Shown here: positions 1-9,041 of the stretch, piece by piece
Layout of the letters: every line of letters begins with the position of its first letter
Position numbering within the stretch: position 1 is the first letter of the stretch
NCBI GenBank assembly: GCA_024235675.1
Contig: JACKLZ010000002.1
Span: forward strand, 186,001-250,000
Reading direction: 5' to 3'
Length of the DNA stretch: 64,000 nt
Source of the DNA: Zoogloeaceae bacterium
GTDB taxonomy: Bacteria; Pseudomonadota; Gammaproteobacteria; Burkholderiales; Rhodocyclaceae
Program-made: the position numbers and the translations under genes
The notes under the pieces: model-generated
Database searches by the model: none
What the model was told of the DNA's origin: nothing
What the model saw: the letters and a program-made list of their open reading frames with translations, nothing else

Positions 1-161
1 GCATCAGCCGCATGGCGAATACTGCGTAACCACCCGTGCCCGCGTCAAACGCCCGGGCCGCAAGCATCGCGACGAGTCTGATACGCTCTTGGCAAACGCC
101 CCGCAGCGCATGGTTGACCGCGCGCAACCGGCGACACCCAACCGTCGTCAGGAGACCCTGT
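1..161. other. Upstream region of the cytochrome c gene, no gene recognised
   Basis: No convincing coding sequence was seen here. An open frame continues upstream of the cytochrome start at 162, but the protein it would add is arginine-rich and precedes a clear signal peptide, so I treat it as non-coding leader. The purine-rich stretch AGGAGA at 150-155 is the ribosome binding site of the cytochrome gene. Confidence 0.5.
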
Positions 162-779
162 ATGCCGAAGCTTCCCCACGCGCTCGTTCTGGCCGGACTG
201 CTTGCTCCGGCGGCTTTCGCTCAAGCGGCCGAACTGCCGGATGTTGACCTGACCCGCGCCAGCCAGATTGTGGCCGAACGGTGCTCACTGTGCCACGGCG
301 TCGATGGCGAGAGCTCAACCGCCAACCACCCCAAGCTGGCGGGCCAGCACTATCAATACATCGCCAAGCAACTGGCCGATTTCAAGAGTGGCAAACGCGC
401 CAGCGACACCATGGGCAGCATGGTGACCGACCTCAGCGCCGAAGACATGCTGGCCCTCGGCGTGTATTTCGAGAAAAAGCCGGCGCGCTCGCGACGTGCG
501 CTCGACGAAGGCCTGAATGCCGTCGGCAAGTTCATCTTCGATCGGGGCAACGAATACTCGGGCGTGGCGGCCTGTGCGTCCTGCCATGGCGAGAAGGGCT
601 ACGGCACCGACAAACTGCCGCGCCTGGCCGGGCAGAACGCGCGCTATCTTGAGACCCAGCTCGAATCCTTCAACAGCCGTGCACGAACCAACGACAACGC
701 GATCATGCACACCATTGCCACCAAGCTCACCGCGCTCGAAACCAAGGCGGTGTCGGCCTATATCAGCACGCTGGAGTAA
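162..779 (+). CDS. Di-heme cytochrome c (c4-like)
   Basis: Periplasmic electron carrier with two class I cytochrome c domains. The 205-residue protein begins with a Sec signal peptide (charged MPK start, hydrophobic core, probable cleavage after AQA-A). Two heme attachment motifs are visible, CSLCH and CASCH, about 95 residues apart, each followed by a Met-rich segment able to give the sixth heme ligand; this layout is typical of cytochrome c4. The start at 162 is chosen because AGGAGA precedes it and the signal peptide begins there; an in-frame start at 36 would add unlikely sequence. It converges on hoxJ and the two genes overlap by 17 bases. It could pass electrons to a terminal oxidase, but nothing here shows a dedicated link to the hydrogenase. 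Confidence 0.85.
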   Translation: MPKLPHALVLAGLLAPAAFAQAAELPDVDLTRASQIVAERCSLCHGVDGESSTANHPKLAGQHYQYIAKQLADFKSGKRASDTMGSMVTDLSAEDMLALGVYFEKKPARSRRALDEGLNAVGKFIFDRGNEYSGVAACASCHGEKGYGTDKLPRLAGQNARYLETQLESFNSRARTNDNAIMHTIATKLTALETKAVSAYISTLE

Positions 780-2133
780 GCGGCGCCAGCGGCAGGCAGG
801 CGGTAAACATCGCCCCGCCAGCGCTCGCGTTGGCGGCCGACAGGCGCCCGCCGTGGCGCTCGATGATGCCATAGCTGATGGCCAGCCCGAGGCCGGTGCC
901 CTGCCCCACCGGCTTGGTGGTAAAGAACGGGTCGAACACATGCGCCAGATTGGCCGGGTCAATGCCTGGCCCGTTGTCTTCGAAGCGCAGGCACACCTGC
1001 GCTGCGGCGGCGTCCACCTCGGCTGAAATCTGCAGTCTTGGGTGGTCTAGCGTGCTGGTCGCGTCCCAGGCGTTCTGCACCAGATTCATCATCACCTGCT
1101 GCATCTGCCCGGCCGATCCGACCATCATCAGCGGCGCAGGGATGTCCAGTCGCACCTTGAAGTCCTTGCGCGCGGCCTGGCTCACCCAGCGCACCGAGCG
1201 TTCGACCACTTCGGCCAGATCGAACGGCTGCTGCTCGTCCCGATCGATGGCCGAAAAGCGCTTGAGCCCATCAACAATCTGCCGGGTGCGCTCGGCGCCT
1301 TCGATGGTGCCCTCGATCAGCGGATCGAGATCGGCGAGGATTCGGTCGATGCGCAGGCGTGCACGCTGCTCGGCCAGTTGCTCGGTCGAATCGCCGGCAT
1401 GCACGGCGCCCAGATAGGTTTCCAGCCGGTCGGCGTAGCGACGCAGCGCATGCACATTGCCGAGGATGAAACTGATCGGGTTGTTCAGCTCGTGCGCCAC
1501 GCCAGCCACCAGGCGGCCGAGCGAGGCCATTTTTTCGGAATGCAGCAATTGCTGCTGGGTGCGCTTGAGATCGTCGTGCGCCTGGCGCAGGGCCTGATAG
1601 GCCTTGCGCAACTCGCCCACCGGACGGCCGGTCACGACCATGCCCATCGATTTGCCCACGGCATTGAAGCGTGGCGTGCAGTTGAAAGAGACCGGCACCG
1701 CAGAACCATCATGCGCGCGCAATTGCAGTTCGCAATCGTGCACCTCGCGCTCGCCAAACACCGTCAGCAACTGCCGCGCCTTGTCGCGTGCGCCCTCACC
1801 AACAAACAAGTCATAGATGGCGCTGCCGCGCAGGGCTTCGGCGCTCTTGCCGGTGATCACCTCCAGCGCCGGGTTCACATCCTCGATGGCCCCATCGCGC
1901 CCGCACACCACGAGGATGTCTGACATCGCCGTGAGCACCGACAAGATGAACTGCTGCGACTCTTCGAGCTTGGCGTTCTTCTCCTCCAGCGCCACCTCGT
2001 ATTGCAGCAGATCGGAATAGACCTCATCCATTTTCTGGATGACGTCCATCCACACGTCTTCGCCAACCCCCACCAGCTCACCGGGGTGGCCGGTCTGGCC
2101 GACGTCATGATCCTTGTCGCGTGGTTTTGACAT
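763..2133 (-). CDS. hoxJ: Hydrogen-sensing histidine kinase HoxJ
   Basis: Soluble sensor kinase of the H2 signalling chain. The 456-residue protein has no membrane segment. It carries a PAS domain (about residues 62-170), a HisKA domain with the phosphorylation site at His214 in VAHELNNP, and a HATPase domain with an N box (MMNLVQNAWDA) and G boxes (DNGPGID, GTGLGLAIS). In Ralstonia the PAS domain receives the signal from the regulatory hydrogenase HoxBC, and the kinase acts on HoxA; non-phosphorylated HoxA is the active form there (family knowledge). It starts 15 bases after the hoxC stop, so hoxB-hoxC-hoxJ look like one operon. Its partner hoxA lies about 7 kb away beyond transport genes. 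Its 3' end overlaps the convergent cytochrome gene. Confidence 0.9.
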   Translation of the reverse strand: MSKPRDKDHDVGQTGHPGELVGVGEDVWMDVIQKMDEVYSDLLQYEVALEEKNAKLEESQQFILSVLTAMSDILVVCGRDGAIEDVNPALEVITGKSAEALRGSAIYDLFVGEGARDKARQLLTVFGEREVHDCELQLRAHDGSAVPVSFNCTPRFNAVGKSMGMVVTGRPVGELRKAYQALRQAHDDLKRTQQQLLHSEKMASLGRLVAGVAHELNNPISFILGNVHALRRYADRLETYLGAVHAGDSTEQLAEQRARLRIDRILADLDPLIEGTIEGAERTRQIVDGLKRFSAIDRDEQQPFDLAEVVERSVRWVSQAARKDFKVRLDIPAPLMMVGSAGQMQQVMMNLVQNAWDATSTLDHPRLQISAEVDAAAAQVCLRFEDNGPGIDPANLAHVFDPFFTTKPVGQGTGLGLAISYGIIERHGGRLSAANASAGGAMFTACLPLAPLTPAC

Positions 2134-2148
2134 GTGTCGGCTCCCGCC

Positions 2149-3606
2149 TCAGTGCACCGTACACACCATGCATGGGTCGAAAGAACGCACCACATGCTGT
2201 ACCGCCAGGGGCATGTCGGCGCCGTCACCCACCGGCGAGCCAACCAATGCCTGCTCAAGCGCGCCGGGGGTTCCGGCAGCGTCGCGCGGCGAAAAATTCC
2301 AGGTCGTCGGCGCGATGATCTGATAGTTCTGGATGTGCCCGTTGCGTACCACCAGCCAGTGCCCGAGCGCCCCGCGGGCGGCTTCGACCAGGCCGACACC
2401 GACGCCCTGATCAGGCAAGGCCGCTTCAACACAGAAGGGCTCGCCCGGCGCCAGATCGCGCACCCAGGCTTCCATCAGCGGCAACACGCGGGCGATTTCA
2501 AGCAGTCGCCCGATTTCCCGGCTCATCACCGTGCCACCACCGCGCGCGACCAGATCGCGCGCCAGCGGATGCGCATCGACCACCTGCCGCGCCAGCGCAC
2601 CGCACTGCACGACCTTGTCGCGCCAGCGCGGCGCCTTGCACCAGGAGTAGGCGTCGGGCTTGTCGGCGTCGGGGTGAGTCTCGCCCACCAGCGGGTGATG
2701 CCGCTCGGCCGAGCCGGCCAGCCAGGCATGCGAAATGTCTTCGGCGATGTCGCGCGTATCGAGCGGATGCACGGCGCCCACGGCCGAATCCCACACGCCC
2801 GGCGCGAAGCAGCGTGCGCCGTCGATGGGGTAGTTGCCAAAGCTCAGATAGCGCTCGGGCGCGCGACCCAGGCGATCCAGCCCAAGGGCCTTGGACAGAT
2901 CGAGAAAGCGCGCCAGATCACCCCGCGCCGGCCCCTTGGCGTCAAACCACGCCCACAGCGCGTCGGTCGAATCGAGCGCCGACACCGCCTCCAGCGCATC
3001 GCCAAACAGATGCCGCTCCAGCCAGCCACGGAACTCACGCAGCAGGCTCAACAAACGCACCCGCTCGGCCGGCAAGATCGCCCGCGCCGAGCCGCCGGGC
3101 TGCACACTCAGCGTATGCGGCCACTTGCCGGCCAGCGTGCCCATCAATTGCAAAAACCGCGCCCGCGCCGGCAAAGCCTCGGCCGCCGCCGAGCCTTCGA
3201 CGGCCTTGAAACGCGCGCGCACGGCATCAAATCCGGGGGTGCCGGCGTAGGCGTCGCGGGCGAAGTCGGGCATGAAAAAGAGATAGAAATGGGTGAAGTG
3301 GTCGGCCAGATTCTCGGCCGACAGCATCAGGTTGCTGGCCCGCGCACCATTGGGTGGCGCCTTGACGCCGGCCAGATCGGCCAGCGCCGCAGCAGCCGCG
3401 GCCGACTGCGACACCGAGCAGATGCCACAGATGCGCGGCACCAGGGTCAGCGCATCCATGGGTGCCTTGCCTTGCAAAATCTGCTCGAAGCCGCGGTAGA
3501 GCGGCGAATTGACCCAGGCCGCACTCACCCGGCCGTCGGCCTGCTCCAGCGTCACTTCGAGATCGCCCTCGACCCGGTTGAAGGGCCCCAGTACCTGTCG
3601 GCTCAT
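2149..3606 (-). CDS. hoxC: Regulatory [NiFe] hydrogenase large subunit HoxC
   Basis: Large subunit of the cytoplasmic H2 sensor (HupV/HoxC, 485 residues). It holds the Ni-Fe site with the N-terminal motif RICGIC (Cys60, Cys63) and the C-terminal motif DPCMVC (Cys479, Cys482). The stop codon follows directly after the His of CTVH, so there is no cleavable C-terminal extension. That is a hallmark of regulatory hydrogenases, which mature without an endopeptidase, and separates it from the energy-conserving hoxG in this window. Its ATG overlaps the hoxB stop (ATGA), implying translational coupling. Sensor role is inferred from family and from hoxJ next to it. Confidence 0.93.
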   Translation of the reverse strand: MSRQVLGPFNRVEGDLEVTLEQADGRVSAAWVNSPLYRGFEQILQGKAPMDALTLVPRICGICSVSQSAAAAAALADLAGVKAPPNGARASNLMLSAENLADHFTHFYLFFMPDFARDAYAGTPGFDAVRARFKAVEGSAAAEALPARARFLQLMGTLAGKWPHTLSVQPGGSARAILPAERVRLLSLLREFRGWLERHLFGDALEAVSALDSTDALWAWFDAKGPARGDLARFLDLSKALGLDRLGRAPERYLSFGNYPIDGARCFAPGVWDSAVGAVHPLDTRDIAEDISHAWLAGSAERHHPLVGETHPDADKPDAYSWCKAPRWRDKVVQCGALARQVVDAHPLARDLVARGGGTVMSREIGRLLEIARVLPLMEAWVRDLAPGEPFCVEAALPDQGVGVGLVEAARGALGHWLVVRNGHIQNYQIIAPTTWNFSPRDAAGTPGALEQALVGSPVGDGADMPLAVQHVVRSFDPCMVCTVH

Positions 3607-4598
3607 TTGCGTCCTGTCTTGCGGATGGCGGGCGTCACCACGGTGTGATCGGCCGTCGCATTTTCACGCACCCGCTTCGGGGTGGCGGACTTGGAGAGCG
3701 CCGCCAGCGCGACGAACCAGGCCTTGGGCATGTCGGTCGGCAAACCGATCGGGATGCCGCCGACTTTGGGTGTTTGAGAAAACGGATGACCGGGCTCTTC
3801 GAAGCCCGGTTCAGTGCAACTGATACACGCATAGCCGCCGTTGGTACACGAGCCCTGCCCGTTCCATGGCCGCAGGTTGCAATCGGCATGGGCCTGCGTG
3901 CCTTTACAGCCCATGTGTTCCATCAGGCAACCCAGATCGGAGGGCTTCTCGGCACTGGCCTTGAACTCGTAGAACTCGTTACGCGAGCAGCCGTGATGCA
4001 CGAGGTGGTCGGCGTAGAAACGGGGGCGACCGATGGCGTCGAGGCTGTCGGCCGACACCTCGTCCATGGCCAGGGCGAGCAAGGTGTCGATGACCCAGCC
4101 GGGGTGGGTCGGGCAGCCGGCAATATTGATGACTGGCAGGCCGCTGCCGCTACGGTAGTCCGCCCCCAGCAAACCACCCGAGGTATCGCCGTCGTACTGC
4201 AGACCGCAGGCGTCAGTCGGGTTGAAGGCCGCGGCGGTCACGCCGCCATAGGCCGCGCAGGTACCGACGGCGACGGTGTGATGCGCACGCGCGGCCAAGG
4301 ACTGCACCCAGTCGATCATCGGCCGACCCGTGCCGGCCAGCATATGAAACCGGCCCGTGCCTTTCGGGCCGCGCAGCAAGGCGCCTTCCACGCACAGCAC
4401 ATCGAGCCGCTGCCGCCCCGCCGCGCAGTCTTCGAGCAAGGCGATGACATCGGCCCCACTGGCTTCCGACAAACTCGGGTGCCACAGCAACTCGATGCCG
4501 CCATCGGCCAGCGTAGCCATCAGGTTGGGCGTATCGGCACACAGCAAGGACATGGTGCAACCACCACACCCGCCGGATTGGAGCCAGAGCACGTTCAT
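3603..4598 (-). CDS. hoxB: Regulatory [NiFe] hydrogenase small subunit HoxB
   Basis: Fe-S subunit of the H2 sensor (HupU/HoxB, 331 residues). It starts directly with MNVLWLQSGGCGGC and has no Tat signal peptide, as expected for the cytoplasmic regulatory enzyme. Cys11 and Cys14 and further cysteines in GTCAAYGG and AGCPTHPGW bind the proximal cluster; the C-terminal third has the cysteines of the medial and distal clusters. Unlike HoxK at 35 kb it has the ordinary four-Cys proximal site (CGGC, no extra cysteines). It is the first gene of hoxB-hoxC-hoxJ and overlaps hoxC by four bases. Confidence 0.93.
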   Translation of the reverse strand: MNVLWLQSGGCGGCTMSLLCADTPNLMATLADGGIELLWHPSLSEASGADVIALLEDCAAGRQRLDVLCVEGALLRGPKGTGRFHMLAGTGRPMIDWVQSLAARAHHTVAVGTCAAYGGVTAAAFNPTDACGLQYDGDTSGGLLGADYRSGSGLPVINIAGCPTHPGWVIDTLLALAMDEVSADSLDAIGRPRFYADHLVHHGCSRNEFYEFKASAEKPSDLGCLMEHMGCKGTQAHADCNLRPWNGQGSCTNGGYACISCTEPGFEEPGHPFSQTPKVGGIPIGLPTDMPKAWFVALAALSKSATPKRVRENATADHTVVTPAIRKTGRK

Positions 4599-4636
4599 GG
4601 CGCTATTGAATCACAGGGCCCGCGGGCCGCACAGCC

Positions 4637-4921
4637 TCACTCGGCCGTCTGTTCGCGCTTGAATTGGTAGAGCAAGGCCTGGCAACTGGCACATGCGACG
4701 ATACGAACATTGTCTTCGCTGCCATTCAGGCCGTGCTCGACGGTTTCGGTGGCGCCGCACTTCTTGCACGCGCCATCTTTCCCCGCCGCAGCGAGGTAAT
4801 CGGACCGATCCGGCAGATTGCGCTGGGCCTTCATGTGCGCCTGGTGCCGGGTCAGCACGATAAACGCGGTGATGAACAAGGTCAGGATGAGTACGATCGG
4901 AAATGCCATTTCCCATGCCAT
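4637..4921 (-). CDS. Small membrane-anchored zinc-ribbon protein
   Basis: I do not recognise a named family. The 94-residue protein has one N-terminal membrane segment (about residues 5-22) and a soluble part with two Cys pairs, CKKC and CASC, about 30 residues apart, which should form a zinc ribbon. The start at 4921 is chosen because AGAGGA lies about 7 bases upstream; a longer in-frame start at 4984 adds unlikely residues before the membrane helix. It lies 38 bases upstream of hoxB on the same strand, so it could share that transcript, but a link with H2 sensing is only positional. Confidence 0.65.
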   Translation of the reverse strand: MAWEMAFPIVLILTLFITAFIVLTRHQAHMKAQRNLPDRSDYLAAAGKDGACKKCGATETVEHGLNGSEDNVRIVACASCQALLYQFKREQTAE

Positions 4922-5148
4922 GGGGGATCCTCTGATTTTGAATCGCGTGCGCACGATTGCGCTCGTGCACTGTGCAAGGGCCACAGGTTACCGGCTTTCG
5001 CACACGCAGGCCTTGCCGCAGATCAGCGCCTGATCACGTCATGACAACGGGAAGCGGCCGCCAGATCGTACAAAAAATTGTGTAATCAACCTTTGTGACG
5101 CTTCCTAAATCTGAAACAATTCGTTCTTTTCAAGCAAGCGGAAGCCTC

Positions 5149-6735
5149 GTGGAACTCAAACACATCAGCGAACTCGAGCGCGCGACCCAACGTGGCAGCG
5201 GTGAGCTGTTCCGGCTCGGCATGGGATTGTTGTTCATCGTCGGGGTGATCCTGTTTGCCGCCACGCGTGGCGTGGGTGGCGAGGTCAACGTGATGCTGGT
5301 GGTCGCGGCGGTGGTCGGCGGCTACATGGCCATGAACATCGGCGCCAACGATGTGGCCAACAACGTCGGCCCGGCGGTGGGCTCCAAAGCGATGAGTCTG
5401 GGTCTGGCGCTGGTCATTGCGGCCGTGTTTGAAGCGGCCGGCGCCTTGATCGCCGGCGGCGAGGTGGTTGGCACCATCCGCAAGGGCATCATCGACGCCA
5501 GCCAGCTCCCCAGTGGTCAGGCCTTCGTGTGGGTGATGCTGGCGGCGCTGCTCGCCGGCGCGCTGTGGCTGAACATTGCCACGGCGGTCGGCGCACCGGT
5601 GTCGACCACACACTCCATCGTCGGCGCAGTGCTCGGTGCAGGCATTGCAGCCAGCGGCTTCGGCATTGCCAACTGGGACACGGTGGGCAGCATTGTGGCC
5701 AGCTGGGTGATCTCACCGGTGATGGGCGGCATGGTCGCGGCGGGATTTCTGTATTTCATCAAGCACCGCGTCACTTATCACGCCGACATGCGCATCGCGG
5801 CCAAGCGCTGGGTCCCTTTACTGCTGGCGCTGATGGTATGGGCCACCACCTCTTACCTGCTGCTCAAGGGCGTCAAGGCCATCGTCAAACTGAGCTTTGG
5901 CCAGGGCATCCTCTACGGTGCCATCGCCGCGGCGCTGAGCTTCTTCATCCTGCGCCCGCTCGTCGCACACCAGGCCGACAAGCTCACCAACGACAAAGCC
6001 GGCATCAAGCAGTTGTTTACGGTGCCGCTGATTTTTGCTGCCGCCTTGCTGTCGTTTGCCCACGGCTCCAATGACGTGGCCAACGCCGTCGGGCCGCTCG
6101 CTGCCATCGTGGATGTACTGAGCAGCACGGCCGGCGAGGTTCATGCCAAGGCCGCGATTCCGGTGTGGGTGATGATGGTCGGCGCCATCGGCATTGCGCT
6201 CGGGCTGGCGCTGTATGGCCCCAAGGTGATTCGCACCGTCGGCTCGGAGATTACCGAGCTCGACCAGATGCGTGCCTACTGCATCGCCATGGCCGCGACC
6301 ATCACGGTGATCATCGCCAGCCAGTTGGGTCTGCCGGTGAGCTCGACCCACATCGCGGTGGGCGGCGTGTTCGGTGTGGGCTTTCTGCGCGAGTGGATCA
6401 AACACAAATACGCGCGCATGGAAGACGAGATCAAGGCGCACCACCCGGAAGACGACCAGGGCGCGATCGACGCCTTCATGGTCAAGTTCAACGCCGCACC
6501 GGTCGCCGAAAAAGGCCAGATGCTGGCTGACCTGAAAGCCCAAGCCAAAGCCCACCTCGACCCGGCCCACTTCTCCAAGCAGGAGCGCAAGGCCTTGAAA
6601 CAGGTCTATCGCCAAGAGTTGGTGAAACGCTCGCAACTCAAGCGCATTGCCGCGGCCTGGGTCATCACTGTGCCGGCCTCGGCGCTCATGGCTGCCATGC
6701 TGTTTTTCATGATCCGCGGCATGATGACGCCCTGA
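5149..6735 (+). CDS. Inorganic phosphate transporter, PiT family
   Basis: Secondary phosphate transporter of the inner membrane. The roughly 528-residue protein has many membrane segments and the duplicated PiT signature: an N-terminal copy around MNIGANDVANNVGPAVG and a C-terminal copy around FAHGSNDVANAVGPLAA, separated by a hydrophilic loop. The long charged segment before the last helix resembles PitA-type proteins. I prefer the GTG at 5149 (MELKHISELE, purine-rich stretch just upstream); a GTG at 5095 is also in frame but has no ribosome binding site. It is followed by a strong terminator at 6756. No Pho box was recognised upstream, so constitutive expression is possible. Confidence 0.88.
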   Translation: MELKHISELERATQRGSGELFRLGMGLLFIVGVILFAATRGVGGEVNVMLVVAAVVGGYMAMNIGANDVANNVGPAVGSKAMSLGLALVIAAVFEAAGALIAGGEVVGTIRKGIIDASQLPSGQAFVWVMLAALLAGALWLNIATAVGAPVSTTHSIVGAVLGAGIAASGFGIANWDTVGSIVASWVISPVMGGMVAAGFLYFIKHRVTYHADMRIAAKRWVPLLLALMVWATTSYLLLKGVKAIVKLSFGQGILYGAIAAALSFFILRPLVAHQADKLTNDKAGIKQLFTVPLIFAAALLSFAHGSNDVANAVGPLAAIVDVLSSTAGEVHAKAAIPVWVMMVGAIGIALGLALYGPKVIRTVGSEITELDQMRAYCIAMAATITVIIASQLGLPVSSTHIAVGGVFGVGFLREWIKHKYARMEDEIKAHHPEDDQGAIDAFMVKFNAAPVAEKGQMLADLKAQAKAHLDPAHFSKQERKALKQVYRQELVKRSQLKRIAAAWVITVPASALMAAMLFFMIRGMMTP

Positions 6736-6755
6736 GCCACCCCGCCCAGCGCATC

Positions 6756-6781
6756 ACGGGCAGCCCAGGCTGCCCGTTTTT
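6756..6781 (+). terminator. Rho-independent terminator after the phosphate transporter
   Basis: A perfect 10-bp stem, ACGGGCAGCC pairing with GGCTGCCCGT around a CA dinucleotide, runs directly into a T tract. It lies 20 bases past the transporter stop and separates it from the antiporter gene. Confidence 0.9.
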
Positions 6782-6850
6782 ATTGGCTGCACCCGCCGGA
6801 GGCGATCTGTCCGGCATACTTCCCCTCTGACTCTTTGCAGGACCCTGCCC

Positions 6851-8086
6851 GTGTTCGACCTCGCCGTCATCTTTCTCGTCCTGACCGCCGCCATGGCCTA
6901 CGTCAATGTGCGCTTCATCCGCCTGCCCACCACGATCGGCGTCATGGCCATCGCCATGGGACTGTCGCTGATCGTGTTCGGCCTCGATCAACTCGGCATC
7001 AGCGCGCTCAAAGACTACGAAGTCTCCCTGCTCTCGTCGATCGATTTTTCCGACGTGCTGATGCAAGGCATGCTCTCCTTGCTGCTGTTCGCCGGCGCCA
7101 TGCATGTCGACCTCAGCGAACTCAAAGCCTACCGCTGGCAAATCGGCGCGCTGGCGGTGTTTGGCACCTTGCTGTCGACCGCCCTCATCGGCGCCTCGGT
7201 GTGGCTGCTGCTGCCCTGGGCCGGCATCGACTTGCCGCTGATCTACTGCTTGCTGTTCGGCGCGCTGATTTCCCCCACCGACCCGATCGCCGTGATGGGC
7301 ATCGTCAAGTCGGCCGGCGCGCCCAAGAATCTCGAGCTGATGATCGCCGGCGAATCGCTGTTCAATGACGGCGTTGGCGTGGTGGTGTTCACCGTGCTGC
7401 TCGCTGCCGCAACCAGCGGACAAGCACCGGAAGCGGCGCAGGTGGGCATTCTCGTCGCAGAGGAAGTCGGCGGCGGCATTATCTTCGGCCTGCTCCTCGG
7501 CTTCATCGCCTATCACATGCTCAAAAGCATCGACAGCTACGCCGAAGAGGTGCTGATCACCCTGGCGGCGGTGCTCGGCGGCTACGCCCTGGCCACCCAC
7601 CTGCACTTCTCCGGCCCGCTGGCGATGGTGGTGGCTGGCCTGATCGTAGGCAACCACGGCCGCGCCATGGCCATGTCGCACAAGACGCGCAAATACCTCG
7701 ACATGTTCTGGGACCTGATCGATGCCATGCTCAACGCCGTACTGTTCGTACTCATCGGCCTGGAGATCGTCCTCATCGAGTACGCCCCCGGTCTCGCCCT
7801 GGCCGTACCGCTGGTCATCGTCATCACCCTGCTCGCCCGGCTGATCGCCGTCGGCGCGCCGGTCGCCCTGCTCCACCGCATGTTCCGCCTGCCCGACGGC
7901 GCGTGGAAGGTGCTTACCTGGGGCGGCTTGCGCGGCGGCATCTCGGTCGCACTGGCGCTCTCGCTGCCGCCCGGCATAGAACGCGACCTGGTGCTGGCAC
8001 TGACCTACGCGGTGGTGGTGGCCTCGATCTTCGGCCAGGGGCTGACCGTCGGCGCGGTGGTGCGCAAGGCGATCGGCCGCGCCTGA
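6851..8086 (+). CDS. Cation:proton antiporter, CPA1 (NhaP-like) family
   Basis: Inner-membrane exchanger, probably Na+ or K+ against H+. The 411-residue protein consists almost only of membrane helices and has the CPA1 core motif SPTDPIAVMGI followed by GESLFNDGVGVVVF, holding the acidic residues used for ion binding. The C-terminal part has the conserved WGGLRGGISVALALSLP motif. Translation starts at GTG 6851 with AGGA a few bases upstream. Unlike many family members it has almost no cytoplasmic tail. The small DUF2164 gene follows after 16 bases and is probably co-transcribed. Ion preference cannot be read from the sequence. Confidence 0.85.
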   Translation: MFDLAVIFLVLTAAMAYVNVRFIRLPTTIGVMAIAMGLSLIVFGLDQLGISALKDYEVSLLSSIDFSDVLMQGMLSLLLFAGAMHVDLSELKAYRWQIGALAVFGTLLSTALIGASVWLLLPWAGIDLPLIYCLLFGALISPTDPIAVMGIVKSAGAPKNLELMIAGESLFNDGVGVVVFTVLLAAATSGQAPEAAQVGILVAEEVGGGIIFGLLLGFIAYHMLKSIDSYAEEVLITLAAVLGGYALATHLHFSGPLAMVVAGLIVGNHGRAMAMSHKTRKYLDMFWDLIDAMLNAVLFVLIGLEIVLIEYAPGLALAVPLVIVITLLARLIAVGAPVALLHRMFRLPDGAWKVLTWGGLRGGISVALALSLPPGIERDLVLALTYAVVVASIFGQGLTVGAVVRKAIGRA

Positions 8087-8102
8087 AAACAGGAGGGGAC
8101 GC

Positions 8103-8357
8103 ATGCACGGAATCGAATTTTCCAGCGACGAAAAAACCGTACTGATCGCCAGGCTCAAGCGCTATCTTGAGGACGAACTCGATCAGGAGATCGGCCAGTT
8201 CGAAGCCGGTTTCCTGCTCGACTTCATCTCCCGCGAGATCGGCTGCTACTACTACAATCGCGGCCTGAACGACGCTCAGGCCGTGATGGCCAAACGGCTC
8301 GACGACATCAACGACGCCATCTACGAAATCGAAATGCCGACCGAGCTATCGAAGTAG
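8103..8357 (+). CDS. DUF2164 family small protein
   Basis: An 84-residue acidic soluble protein matching the DUF2164 pattern: a helical N-terminus (KRYLEDELDQEIGQFE), then LLDFISREIGCYYYNRGLNDAQ. The family is widespread in Proteobacteria and its function is unknown. The purine-rich AGGAGGGG at 8090-8097 is a strong ribosome binding site. It sits 16 bases after the antiporter gene on the same strand. Confidence 0.8.
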   Translation: MHGIEFSSDEKTVLIARLKRYLEDELDQEIGQFEAGFLLDFISREIGCYYYNRGLNDAQAVMAKRLDDINDAIYEIEMPTELSK

Positions 8358-8508
8358 CCGATGCCTCAGACGGAGTGAAGAAACCGTCGCGCGCGCCGGC
8401 AACTCGGGGCGGCCGGCGCTCAGCCAGCGGAATGGTTTAAAAACCACACGCCGTGCGAGCACCGCCCAGGCCCGAGATGCCAGGCGCAGTCGATTGATTC
8501 ACTGCGTC

Positions 8509-8961
8509 TCAGGGCGCCGTGGCGGCTGCCGAGAACGCCGACAACGCTTTGGCAATATTCGGCACCACCGGGCACTCGCCCGCCTGATGTCGCGCGGCAA
8601 GCCACACCGGGTCGTTATAGCCCAGCCACACCCGGCCATCGGCGTCTTCCCAGACCAGCGCCTTGAGCGGCAGGTCAATGCCGGCAGTTTGCGCGCACTG
8701 CATCAGCGGCGTGCCGCCCTTCGGATTACCGAAAATCAGCACCTCGGTCGGCCGCATCGTGGCGCCGACCTTGGCCGCACCGGCGGCGTGGTCGATGCGG
8801 GCAAAGACGTTCATGCCCTTCTGTTTGACGATATTTTCCAGCCGGTCCATGGTCTGACGCGCGCTGTGCGGGCTCTGCATCTGGATGAGACCATCGGCGG
8901 CCGTGGCGGCAGTGGCCGCGAGAGCGAGGCACAGCGGGGCGAGAAAGCGCAAACGAGTCAT
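8509..8961 (-). CDS. DUF302 family periplasmic protein
   Basis: A 150-residue exported protein with a Sec signal peptide (probable cleavage after ATA-A near residue 22) and a DUF302 domain: heat- and membrane-independent alpha/beta fold with the typical MDRLENIVKQKGMNVFARIDH and EVLIFGNPKGGTPLMQ segments. The family has no settled function. It is on the same strand as hoxA, 80 bases downstream, so some read-through from the hydrogenase regulator transcript is possible. An AGGAGA-type site precedes its start. Confidence 0.85.
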   Translation of the reverse strand: MTRLRFLAPLCLALAATAATAADGLIQMQSPHSARQTMDRLENIVKQKGMNVFARIDHAAGAAKVGATMRPTEVLIFGNPKGGTPLMQCAQTAGIDLPLKALVWEDADGRVWLGYNDPVWLAARHQAGECPVVPNIAKALSAFSAAATAP

Positions 8962-9041
8962 GAGGTGTCTCCTGTTTGGGGGTTAACAGGAGATTGGACT
9001 CGGCACCACGGCCAAGCCTTACACCGACGACCTGAATATCC

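Noticed and set aside
6707..8158. 483-codon minus-strand frame over the antiporter
   Set aside because: Antisense to a membrane protein with clear CPA1 motifs; product rich in His, Gln, Asp and Arg as expected from an antisense frame of GC-rich DNA.
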